From contig JBBDXA010000116.1 in NCBI GenBank assembly GCA_040902585.1, positions 1-31,617 on the forward strand: a stretch of DNA of 31,617 nt. The letters are read 5' to 3'. Made by a program: the position numbers and the translations under genes. The notes beneath the pieces were generated by a model, which was not told the DNA's origin, ran no database searches, and worked only from the letters and a program-made list of their open reading frames with translations. This DNA comes from JBBDXA01 sp040902585 (GTDB taxonomy: Bacteria; Planctomycetota; Phycisphaerae; Phycisphaerales; Phycisphaeraceae). This document shows, piece after piece, positions 1-9,390 of the stretch. The first letter of the stretch is position 1; each line of letters begins with the position of its first letter.

Positions 1-717
1 GGCTACGAAGACATGGAGTTCAACTTCGGCAGCGGTCCCGGAGGTGCGGGGGCTGGCGGCTTCCGGATGGATGGCGGGAACTTCAGTGATTTTTTTGAAG
101 CGTTCTTCGGTGCGCGTGGCGGCATGGGAGGCGGGGGCGGCGCGGGACAGCAACGCGGCAGGCGGCCGCAGGCCCAACCTGGCATGGACGTCGAAGCGGA
201 AATCAGCATCACCCTCGAAGACGCCCTGCGCGGCGCGACCCGCAGCATCAAGCTTCAGATGCCGGCCGGCGTGAAGTCGTTTGATGTGAAGATTCCCCCA
301 GGCACGCCCGACGGCGCGGTGATCCGCCTCGCAGGCCAGGGCCAGGCCAGCCCCATGGGCGGACCGGCCGGCGACCTGCGATTGAATGTGAAGATCGCTC
401 CGCACCCGCGCTTTGAAGTGCAGGGGCAGAACCTCATCACGGACCTGCGCCTCGCGCCGTGGGAAGCAGCACTGGGCGCGAAGGTCGAAGTACTCATGCT
501 CGAAGGCAGCGTCACGATCACGGTGCCGGCGGGCGCTCAGTCCGGACAGAAGGTGCGCATTAAGGGCAAGGGCCTGCCGCGACGTGGCGGCGAGCCGGGC
601 GATCTGTATGTGCAATTTCAGATCGTCGTGCCGAAGGTGGTGACCGACGAAGAGCGCGAAGCGTTTGAGAAGCTCAAGGAAGTATCGACGTTCAAGCCGA
701 GGGCGTGCCACCCCTGA
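1..717 (+). CDS. dnaJ: DnaJ/CbpA-type co-chaperone (5'-truncated)
   Basis: This is the C-terminal part of an Hsp40 co-chaperone, which delivers unfolded clients to DnaK in the cytoplasm. The frame is open from base 1, so the J domain lies upstream of the window. Visible are a Gly/Phe-rich linker (GSGPGGAGAGGF, then FSDFFEAFFG and a glycine run) followed directly by the two beta-sandwich client-binding domains, with the typical ITLEDALRGATRSI and GDLRLNVKIAPHPRFE stretches. No CxxCxGxG zinc-finger repeats occur between linker and C-terminal domains, which makes it the CbpA (type II) form. The Gly-Asp-Leu-Tyr (GDLY) strand near the end is also typical. The TGA stop at 715-717 is part of a 7-bp tandem repeat leading to clpB, 41 bp downstream, so the two are probably co-transcribed heat-shock genes. 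Confidence 0.93.
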   Translation, partial: GYEDMEFNFGSGPGGAGAGGFRMDGGNFSDFFEAFFGARGGMGGGGGAGQQRGRRPQAQPGMDVEAEISITLEDALRGATRSIKLQMPAGVKSFDVKIPPGTPDGAVIRLAGQGQASPMGGPAGDLRLNVKIAPHPRFEVQGQNLITDLRLAPWEAALGAKVEVLMLEGSVTITVPAGAQSGQKVRIKGKGLPRRGGEPGDLYVQFQIVVPKVVTDEEREAFEKLKEVSTFKPRACHP

Positions 718-753
718 CCCCTGACTCCTGACTCCTGACCCCCGACCCCTGAT
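712..753. repeat. six 7-bp tandem repeats between dnaJ and clpB
   Basis: Six consecutive heptamers of the CCCTGAC type can be read: ccctgac, ccctgac, tcctgac, tcctgac, ccccgac, ccctgat. The first contains the dnaJ stop codon, and the last ends 5 bases before the clpB ATG. The unit is 7 bp and contains TGA, so successive copies place stops in all three forward frames. The array occupies the place where a Shine-Dalgarno sequence for clpB would be expected, and no purine-rich site is visible there. Confidence 0.9.
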
Positions 754-758
754 TCACC

Positions 759-3384
<2,626 letters not shown>

Positions 3385-3389
<5 letters not shown>

Positions 3390-3468
3390 CTAAGTGACGG
3401 AGTGACGGAGTGACGGAGTGACGGAGTGACGGAGTGACGGAGTGACGGAGTGAATGAAAAAGTGACGG
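3385..3468. repeat. 8-bp tandem repeat starting at the clpB stop codon
   Basis: Seven perfect consecutive agtgacgg units run from 3393 to 3448. Degenerate units flank them: 3385 agtgacta, which contains the clpB TGA, and 3449 agtgaatg. One more intact unit lies at 3461. Each unit carries TGA, and the 8-bp period puts stops in all forward frames. The reverse-complement form of the unit (cgtcactt) continues at 3482-3513 up to the stop codon of the convergent gene. Confidence 0.93.
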
Positions 3469-3489
3469 AGTCTTCCGACTTCGTCACTT
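3460..3489. terminator. hairpin between convergent genes (possible bidirectional terminator)
   Basis: Bases 3460-3472 (aagtgacggagtc) pair with 3477-3489 (gacttcgtcactt). This gives a 13-bp stem with one G-U wobble and a TTCC loop. It forms where the clpB-side repeat units meet the opposite-orientation units of the convergent gene. There is no T-tract after it, so it is not a classical intrinsic terminator. Its location between two tail-to-tail genes suggests a barrier or mRNA-end-protecting role, which is inference. Confidence 0.5.
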
Positions 3490-3514
3490 CGTCACTTCGT
3501 TACTCAGTCACTTC

Positions 3515-5074
3515 TTATCTCGGCTTCTCAGGCGTCTTGCTCAGGGAGATGGTGTCGAGCATCGCGCCGGCTTCGCGCGGGCTGACGATGATGGAGTTGA
3601 TGCCCGCTTCGAGGCGAATCTTCATCGGCTCGGGGTCGCGGGTGTTCTGATCGCGCGGGTCAAAGCCGCGACGGCCAGGGAAGCCGCCGGGGCCCCGGTC
3701 GCGGCCGCGAGTGTCGGCGACCGTCGCCCAGGTCCAGTTGCGGGCGTCGTTGGGGAGGTCCCAGCGCTGCCGGTTGCCGGTGGTTTCCTTGCCGGGCGTG
3801 ACCGCGAGGTAGAACGAGTTGTTCTCTTCAGCCGGCGCCTTGATCTTGCCCCAGAAATAGGCATCCGTCGCTTCTTCGACTTTCACATGGAACACCACGT
3901 GGCCGCCGCCGGTGTCGTTGCGCTCGCCGATCTTGGCCGGTGACCAGACGAAGGCTCCGCCCGAGGCACCGGGGGTGCGTTCGATCTTCATGGGGGCACC
4001 GATGACCTGGGCCTTTTCCGCTTCGATGGTGATGGGCTTGCCGGTGAACACGAACACCTTTTCGCTGTCCTTGGGTGCGACGGGTTCGGGTGAGAGTTCC
4101 TTGATCGAAGACTGCACGCGTTTGAGCGCGAGTTCAGCCTGGAGCTTGACCAGTTCATCCTGCGGGCTGCTGTCGAGGAAGCTCTTGAGGTAAGAGGCTG
4201 CCCGTTCGAGGGTGCGCCGCTTGGCGACGCTCGAGGCCTTCTTGGCCTGGCCTTCGTACCAGGTGCCCAGGTAGAGGAAGTCGGCATCGGTCAGTTCATC
4301 GGCGGACTTCGACGCAAGGGTCACGTGCTTCTTGAGGTCTTCATCTGTGAGGATGTCGATGTAGCTGACCGTCGCCGCCGGGCGATCCATCTCGATGGTC
4401 AGCAGGGTCACCAGTTCCGTGGCCCCGGCCACATCGTTACGGTTTTCGAGGATGCGAGCCTGGAGGCTGGAGATCTGGCTTTCGGTGCGCTGGCGGTGGC
4501 CGATGGTCTCGATGCGCGAACGGATGATCGCATCGCTGGGGCTCTTGATGCGCACGGCAATCGGCAGGGCCTTGCGGTAGTCGGCCACGGCAGTGAGATA
4601 ATCGTTGGCGTTGAAGTGAGCCTCGGCACTTTCGCTCATGCGGTCGATCAGGGCCTGGCCGTTGGTCTGCTGGTCGGCTGCGGTGCGGGCCCGGCTGTAA
4701 TCGCGGGTGAGCAGGATGATGATGCGCTGGTTGGCGCTGGCGCGCTTTTCGGGAAGCCGGTCCGCCATGACTTCCATCGCCTGGATCGCGGTGGCTGTGC
4801 CCGATGGATCCTTCGCGCAAAGGTCGTACGCCTTTTCCAGCATGACCGCGAGCAGGTCGGGCTTGTCGCTCACGCTGGCGGCCGCCTCGACCAGTTTCTT
4901 GGCCAAGGCGATATCGTCCGCGGGATCGACCGTGTTGGTGACCTGCTTGATGGATTCGCCGAAGAGCGAATCGAACTGCTTCGCCGCCGCCAGCGCCTCT
5001 TCGGAGAGGGCGAGCGCGGGCCGGGCGAGGACGATCATCACCAGAGCAAGAACCGGAGTGGAGAACCGCATCAT
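3515..5074 (-). CDS. secreted helical-repeat protein with C-terminal beta-sandwich domain
   Basis: This 519-residue protein is of unknown function. It begins with a signal peptide (MMRFSTPVLALVMIVLARPALA) and is probably exported. Residues of about 25-320 are helical with TPR-like spacing, for example AEAHFNANDYLTAVADYRKAL. The C-terminal part (about 340-515) looks like a carbohydrate-binding-type jelly roll: it opens with ITIEAEKA and closes with GINSIIVSPREAGAMLDTISLS, a pattern seen in CBM6/35-like domains, and has an Arg/Gly/Pro-rich insertion (RDRGPGGFPGRRGFDPRD). The start has two adjacent ATGs behind an AAAGGGGGC ribosome-binding site (on the + strand, about 5079-5087). It converges on clpB. 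A role in binding or handling extracellular polysaccharide is a guess from the terminal domain. Confidence 0.75.
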   Translation of the reverse strand: MMRFSTPVLALVMIVLARPALALSEEALAAAKQFDSLFGESIKQVTNTVDPADDIALAKKLVEAAASVSDKPDLLAVMLEKAYDLCAKDPSGTATAIQAMEVMADRLPEKRASANQRIIILLTRDYSRARTAADQQTNGQALIDRMSESAEAHFNANDYLTAVADYRKALPIAVRIKSPSDAIIRSRIETIGHRQRTESQISSLQARILENRNDVAGATELVTLLTIEMDRPAATVSYIDILTDEDLKKHVTLASKSADELTDADFLYLGTWYEGQAKKASSVAKRRTLERAASYLKSFLDSSPQDELVKLQAELALKRVQSSIKELSPEPVAPKDSEKVFVFTGKPITIEAEKAQVIGAPMKIERTPGASGGAFVWSPAKIGERNDTGGGHVVFHVKVEEATDAYFWGKIKAPAEENNSFYLAVTPGKETTGNRQRWDLPNDARNWTWATVADTRGRDRGPGGFPGRRGFDPRDQNTRDPEPMKIRLEAGINSIIVSPREAGAMLDTISLSKTPEKPR

Positions 5075-5315
5075 GAAAGCCCCCTTTAGTTGGGAGGAGG
5101 AAACTGAACCGGGCTATTGTGCCTGCTGAATGCACGCCCCGGACCACGCGGCAACCCACCGTCCGCGCTTCGGTCCAACGCACGAGGGGTAGGGGTATTT
5201 CACGCGGTTATTATAATTCCTTGTTCCTTGGGGCGGGCGATCCAGGGATGCAAATCGCGAGCTTACAGGGATTTACGCCTTCCAGGTGGCAGGCAGACCG
5301 GGGTGATTGTGGCGC

Positions 5316-6242
5316 ATGGATGAATCTGAGCGACAGCCTGAGCCGGGACAAGCCCCTGACCGCGGGGCGGTTATCAGTCCCTTGGTGCCGCTCCCGCAAC
5401 ATTCCCTGTCCCGGGACGCCCCCATCGGCACCGACGCCCTCTGCATCGGCTGCGGCTACAACCTGCGCGGCCTGACCCGCGCCGCCCGCTGCCCTGAATG
5501 CGGCCTTCCCGCCCAGCACGCCCTGCACGGCGATGACCTGTGCTACAACCCGCCCGCCTGGCTGTCGCGCCTGAGGCTGGGCGCGTGGCTGCTGCTCGCG
5601 GCGACGCTGCTCGCGCTCCTGCGTTACGCCATCTGGCGCATCGCCCTGCGCGACATGACCAACTACCAGCTCGCCGGTCGCATCACGGCCGGCCTCGTCA
5701 TCACGTCGCTCGCGATCATCCTCATCGGCATCCTCTGCTTCACCGCGACGCCGCCGTTCTATCGCTCGCCTGCGGCCCGCACCTGGACGCGGCCGTTCAC
5801 CCGATACGCGACGCTACTCTATGTCACCTTCGGCTTGATCCTCGCGTTTGAATGGGGTCAGTGGGGATCGAACGTGGCCGTCAACGCCGCGTGGGCGAAT
5901 GTCGCAGCCGCGTGCGCGAGCATCGTGCTGGGGGTGAGCTACAACCTGCTGTGCGTTCACTTCGTGCTCCGCATGGCCCGCGCGGGGCTGGGCATTGCGT
6001 TCGTCTGTCTGCTCTTTGTCGATCTCCTTCAGAACGGTTACTGGCTCTGGCGCAGCGTCAGCTACCTGGTTCACGGTAATGACATGTTCTTCTGGCCCGC
6101 GACCGAGAAGCTGAACGACATCTTCGAGTACGTTTACGTCGGCCGGGCGCTGGCCGGCATCGTGATCATCAGCATGCTGATTCAGGCGTTGCAGGAAGCG
6201 GTCGAGCGGAGCAAAGCGATGTCTGAGAAACACGACATCTGA
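5316..6242 (+). CDS. zinc-ribbon polytopic membrane protein, unknown function
   Basis: The 308-residue protein carries a short N-terminal zinc ribbon, CIGCGYNLRGL then RCPECG, the two CxxC pairs that typically bind one zinc. About six hydrophobic segments follow, beginning AWLLLAATLLALL and ending AGIVIISMLIQAL, so it is an inner-membrane protein with a cytoplasmic ribbon. The CGYNLRGL form of the ribbon is very common in Planctomycetes, especially Phycisphaerae, and supports the taxonomic reading; its role is unknown. I chose ATG 5316 over an in-frame TTG at 5307; neither has a good ribosome-binding site. The 5075-5315 spacer to the divergent secreted-protein gene holds an AT-rich TTATTATAATT stretch (5208-5218) that could serve as a -10 element, but no matching -35 is visible on either strand. 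Confidence 0.8.
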   Translation: MDESERQPEPGQAPDRGAVISPLVPLPQHSLSRDAPIGTDALCIGCGYNLRGLTRAARCPECGLPAQHALHGDDLCYNPPAWLSRLRLGAWLLLAATLLALLRYAIWRIALRDMTNYQLAGRITAGLVITSLAIILIGILCFTATPPFYRSPAARTWTRPFTRYATLLYVTFGLILAFEWGQWGSNVAVNAAWANVAAACASIVLGVSYNLLCVHFVLRMARAGLGIAFVCLLFVDLLQNGYWLWRSVSYLVHGNDMFFWPATEKLNDIFEYVYVGRALAGIVIISMLIQALQEAVERSKAMSEKHDI

Positions 6243-6256
6243 CTCGCGCGGTTTTC

Positions 6257-6354
6257 AACGCAGAGGCGCAGAGGCGCAGAGCAGAAAGAGAGGCGATCGG
6301 GTTTGAATCAATTGATTCCTCTCTGTGCCTCTGTCCTCTCCGCGTCTCTGCGTT
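6257..6354. repeat. palindromic cgcagaggcgcagag-type element
   Basis: The left half (6257-6290) starts aacgcagaggcgcagagg. The right half (6319-6354) ends ccgcgtctctgcgtt, which is its imperfect reverse complement. A spacer of about 28 bases separates them. The element sits between the stops of two convergent genes, 15 bases after the zinc-ribbon gene, so a transcript from either side could fold it. It resembles dispersed palindromes in many bacterial genomes; copy number in this genome cannot be judged from the window. Confidence 0.75.
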
Positions 6355-6409
6355 AAGTCCGGAGTTGCCTGGGCCATCCGTCGAGCGGTCCATTGCCTGT
6401 CACGCCTGC

Positions 6410-8095
6410 TCAGCTCACCTCACCCGTCACCTCCATCGCGCCCGGCTCACTCTTCGCCAGACTCTTTCGCACACTCGCCACCGCGCCCAGCGCCAGGACG
6501 ATGAAGCTCATGGCGATCCAGACCCAGCCGTGGTGGCGCTGCGTGATCATCGCCAGCGCGAGCGGGATGGAGCCGGGCACGAGCAGGCGGTAGTGATGCG
6601 TCCAGCCGCTGACGAGGGCGATGTAGCCCAGCGTGATCAAGCCCGCGGCCAGCGGATAATCCAGCATCGAGACGCGCAGGCCGGCGCCGCGCGGCTGAAG
6701 CGAAGGGAAGAAACAGTGAATCACGCCGGCGACCAGCGCCATCGCCGCGAGAAGGGCGATCGCTCTGGAGAAAGTGCGCCGAAAGATGCACGCGGCGATG
6801 AGTGTGAAACAGCCCAGCAAGAGCAGGATCACCGCGACGCGATTGAGCGTGTAGGCTTCGATCAAGGCGAAGCCGGCGTCGCTGGTCGCGATGCTGCCGG
6901 CGAAGGCGAGGGCTGCGCTCCAGGCGAAGGTCGGGCTGCGATACCACGCGGAAAGCACGGCGAGTGTGCCTGACAACGCGAAGGCGCAGGCATTCCACTG
7001 GAGCAGGTGCCATTTGTCGGTGAAGGGAAGCTGCGGATCGAAGCCGATGAGCAGGGTGGCGGCCATGCCGTAGAGGCCGGCGTGAATGAACATGATGTCC
7101 ATGCCGCGTCGCCAGCCGTGGACGACCAGGAACATGGCGATGACCACGAGAAACAGGCTCGGGTCGGCGAGCGTGTTGATGGTGCTCGGCGCGCTCGGCG
7201 CGAGGCGCGAGCCGATCGCCACGCCCAGCGCCAGCGCCAGCGGCGCGAGGGCCAAGAGCGAGTCCGTCACCACCTGTCTGCGTCCGTAGGCCCGGCGAAG
7301 TTCCAGCACGAGCAGGGCGACGAGGCCGGACATGGGAATCAGTTCCTGCCAGGAGATGGGGATGTTGAACGCCCAGGTGATGGCGTATTGATGGGTGATG
7401 GTGCCGAGGAGGATGATGCCTGCGAGGATCCATCGCATCGCGGGCCTGCGCAGGAACGGGCGCGGGTCATCCTCGCAGGTCGCGCTGCCTTCGTGCAGGC
7501 GCATCGCGGCGAAGAGCATGATGACGCCTGCCGCCAGACTGACGGCGAAGCCGAGGCGCCAGGGGGTGATGAGGTCGAGGTGGGTCTGGTTGGAGGCAAG
7601 GAGCTGGCCCAGGAGGCCGGGCATGAGCGCGTTCCATGCGAGCAGGCCGAGGAGGCCGACGAGGAGGAGGCGTTCGAAGCGCCCGGTGACGTAGCGATGG
7701 ATGGCCCCGAGTTTGAGGGCCGCGAGGATCAGGCCGGCGACGCCGAAGAGAATCGCCTGTGCCGGAAAGTAGGAAGCGACCTGATCCAGCGCGATGGTCG
7801 ATGCGATGAGGAAGATGCCGATGATGAGCGTGAGCGCGATGACGTCATCGACGACTTTCAGCCAGAGCACGAGCACCAGCGCGACGCCGATGACCGCGAC
7901 CTCGTAGAGATTGAGCGCCCCCAGGGCGTAGAGCAACTCCAACATCGGCGGATCATCCGGCTTCGCGTAGATCGGCAGGATGATCTGACTGATCCCCACC
8001 AGAATGCACGCGGCACTGACGGCATACAGCGCGTACGGAGCCCAGAGCCACGACGGCAGATGAAAACCGGGACGGGGCGATGACGAAATCGACAT
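6410..8095 (-). CDS. large polytopic membrane protein, unknown family
   Basis: The 561-residue product is almost entirely hydrophobic, with roughly 14-16 predicted membrane spans from LWAPYALYAVSAACILVGI near the N-terminus to WVWIAMSFIVLALGAVASV near the end. Short Arg/His-rich loops separate the spans. I recognise no catalytic motif or family signature. The start is well supported: AGGGAGG (+ strand 8102-8108) lies 6 bases before the ATG. The gene stands alone on this strand, convergent with the zinc-ribbon gene and divergent from rplU. It could be a transporter-like or structural membrane protein, but nothing in the sequence settles this. Confidence 0.8.
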   Translation of the reverse strand: MSISSSPRPGFHLPSWLWAPYALYAVSAACILVGISQIILPIYAKPDDPPMLELLYALGALNLYEVAVIGVALVLVLWLKVVDDVIALTLIIGIFLIASTIALDQVASYFPAQAILFGVAGLILAALKLGAIHRYVTGRFERLLLVGLLGLLAWNALMPGLLGQLLASNQTHLDLITPWRLGFAVSLAAGVIMLFAAMRLHEGSATCEDDPRPFLRRPAMRWILAGIILLGTITHQYAITWAFNIPISWQELIPMSGLVALLVLELRRAYGRRQVVTDSLLALAPLALALGVAIGSRLAPSAPSTINTLADPSLFLVVIAMFLVVHGWRRGMDIMFIHAGLYGMAATLLIGFDPQLPFTDKWHLLQWNACAFALSGTLAVLSAWYRSPTFAWSAALAFAGSIATSDAGFALIEAYTLNRVAVILLLLGCFTLIAACIFRRTFSRAIALLAAMALVAGVIHCFFPSLQPRGAGLRVSMLDYPLAAGLITLGYIALVSGWTHHYRLLVPGSIPLALAMITQRHHGWVWIAMSFIVLALGAVASVRKSLAKSEPGAMEVTGEVS

Positions 8096-8230
8096 GGTGA
8101 ACCTCCCTGGCAGCGAAGAAAAAAAGGAATGAAGGGATAACGACGGCGGAGAATCCGCTGGAAGGGAGAGCTGAAGGCGACGGCCGCCTCGCCTGATTCT
8201 AGGCGGGCAACCGCGGAGTCAAACGCATTG

Positions 8231-8309
8231 ACCACGGATCGCACGGATGGCCACGGATAGTGAAAAGAAAAAATGGATCCAATCCGTGTCCATCCGTGCC
8301 ATCCGTGGT
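8231..8309. repeat. palindromic accacggat-type element upstream of rplU
   Basis: The 28-bp left arm (8231-8258, starting accacggatcgcacggatgg) and the 28-bp right arm (8282-8309, ending atccgtgccatccgtggt) are reverse complements at 26 of 28 positions. Each arm itself contains three CACGGAT units. The element lies in the 329-base spacer between the 561-residue membrane protein and rplU, just upstream of the likely rplU promoter. The rest of the spacer (8096-8230) holds the membrane gene's ribosome-binding site and nothing else I can identify. Confidence 0.8.
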
Positions 8310-8334
8310 AAAACTGCCTTGTTTTGCCAGCCTT

Positions 8335-8362
8335 TTGCGTTTTTCCGGGGCCTTGCTACACT
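8335..8362 (+). promoter_or_regulatory. candidate sigma-70 promoter of rplU
   Basis: TTGCGT (8335-8340) and TACACT (8357-8362) are separated by 16 bases, about 62 bases before the rplU ATG. The fit to consensus is moderate, but the position and the absence of another candidate make it the best guess. Confidence 0.35.
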
Positions 8363-8424
8363 ACCGGGCTCAATTTTTCTCAGCACTTTTTGGCCGCCTG
8401 GTGGGCGGCGACAGGAAGCGGACC

Positions 8425-8745
8425 ATGTACGCGATCATCGAAGACAGCGGCACGCAAATCAAAGTCAAACAGGGCGACACCATCAAGGTCGCGCTGCGTG
8501 AACTGGGCACCGAACAGGCCACCATCACCTTCGAAAAGGTGCTGCTGGTGGGCGAAGAGGGCGGCGATGCCAAAATCGGCAAGCCCCTGGTCGCCGGCGC
8601 CAAAGTCGTGGCGGACATCCTCGGCGAAGAGCGCGGCGAAAAGGTCCGCATCGTCAAGTTCAACCGCAGGAAGAACTACAAGCGCATGAAGGGCCATCGG
8701 CAGGATCATCTGAAGGTGAAGGTCACTGAGATCAGCGCGGGCTGA
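8425..8745 (+). CDS. rplU: 50S ribosomal protein L21
   Basis: L21 binds 23S rRNA in the large subunit. The 106-residue product has the family start MYAIIEDSGTQIKVKQGD, the central EKVLLVG strand and the C-terminal signature KFNRRKNYKRMKGHRQ, which contacts RNA; length is normal (about 103). The ATG at 8425 follows AGGAAG (8413-8418). In most bacteria rplU is followed directly by rpmA (L27) and often obg. Here a strong terminator follows at 8795 and the next gene is on the opposite strand, so rplU appears to be transcribed alone. In the usual MYAIIETGGKQYKV start, the GGKQYKV part is replaced by SGTQIKV. Confidence 0.97.
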   Translation: MYAIIEDSGTQIKVKQGDTIKVALRELGTEQATITFEKVLLVGEEGGDAKIGKPLVAGAKVVADILGEERGEKVRIVKFNRRKNYKRMKGHRQDHLKVKVTEISAG

Positions 8746-8794
8746 GCGGAAGGCAGAAGGCAGTAGTGCCCGTGTCGACAATTCAAATTCATCG

Positions 8795-8828
8795 CAACCC
8801 CGTCCCTGAGGCGGGGTTGTTTTTTTTG
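8795..8828 (+). terminator. intrinsic terminator after rplU
   Basis: caaccccg (8795-8802) pairs with cggggttg (8812-8819). The stem is followed directly by an uninterrupted run of Ts to 8827. This is a textbook Rho-independent terminator, 50 bases after the rplU stop. Confidence 0.93.
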
Positions 8829-8865
8829 TTCCAATTCAGGCGGTGATTATTCAGGCCCCGGCCTT

Positions 8866-9390
8866 TCAGGGTCGAGCCTCGTTAGACGCCGGGCCTGGCG
8901 GGGTGGCCGTCAAAGCCTTCATCGCCGCGCGCGGGTTCGCGCCACCAAGCGTTGACAGCATCGGGACATCGTTCAGTCTGCACGAGGCTTCGAGCAGGGT
9001 GGTGGAGGCGTCGTGGAAGTATGCCGGTGCCAGGCGGATCAAGTCATTCATCGAGCCGGTGACCGATCGGTTCAGGGCCTTGGCAAAGATCGCGGTGCCG
9101 GTATGCGGCGCGATGCGGTCGCTGTAGAGCGAACCCATGCCGTCCAGGTTCAGGACCGCCTCCACGGCGAGAAATCCACGCACCATCAGATCGCCATCGC
9201 ACCTCACGCCGGCGCTGCGAATCAGCGCGGAGTAGAGCGTGGTGGTGTTGGTGAAAATGATGAACTCGATTTTCCCGATCCTGAAAAGATGGGCCGACCA
9301 ATCGGCGCACGGTTCTTCATGGGGTGTCAGCGCGGGTCGCGCCGGTGCGTTGATCTTCCTGGCGAGCTTGTCGGAAAGTCGAATGATCAT
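8866..9390 (-). CDS. DUF6933-like protein
   Basis: The 174-residue soluble protein starts MIIRLSDKLARKI and contains DWSAHLFRIGKIEFIIFTN, TTTLYSALI and ALNRSVTGSMNDLIR, a combination I recognise as the DUF6933 family, whose function is not known to me. The family core ends with SCRLNDVPM; the last 30 residues are Ala/Pro-rich and probably disordered. The start is well supported: AGGAAACTC precedes the ATG, and the ATG overlaps the permease stop as ATGA (9387-9390), so translation is probably coupled to the permease. An in-frame upstream extension exists inside the permease gene but is an overlap artefact. Confidence 0.75.
   Translation of the reverse strand: MIIRLSDKLARKINAPARPALTPHEEPCADWSAHLFRIGKIEFIIFTNTTTLYSALIRSAGVRCDGDLMVRGFLAVEAVLNLDGMGSLYSDRIAPHTGTAIFAKALNRSVTGSMNDLIRLAPAYFHDASTTLLEASCRLNDVPMLSTLGGANPRAAMKALTATPPGPASNEARP

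Noticed and set aside
5208..5218. TTATTATAATT as a definite divergent promoter
   Set aside because: A -10-like sequence can be read on both strands, but no -35 element stands at a suitable distance on either, so it is mentioned only as a possibility.
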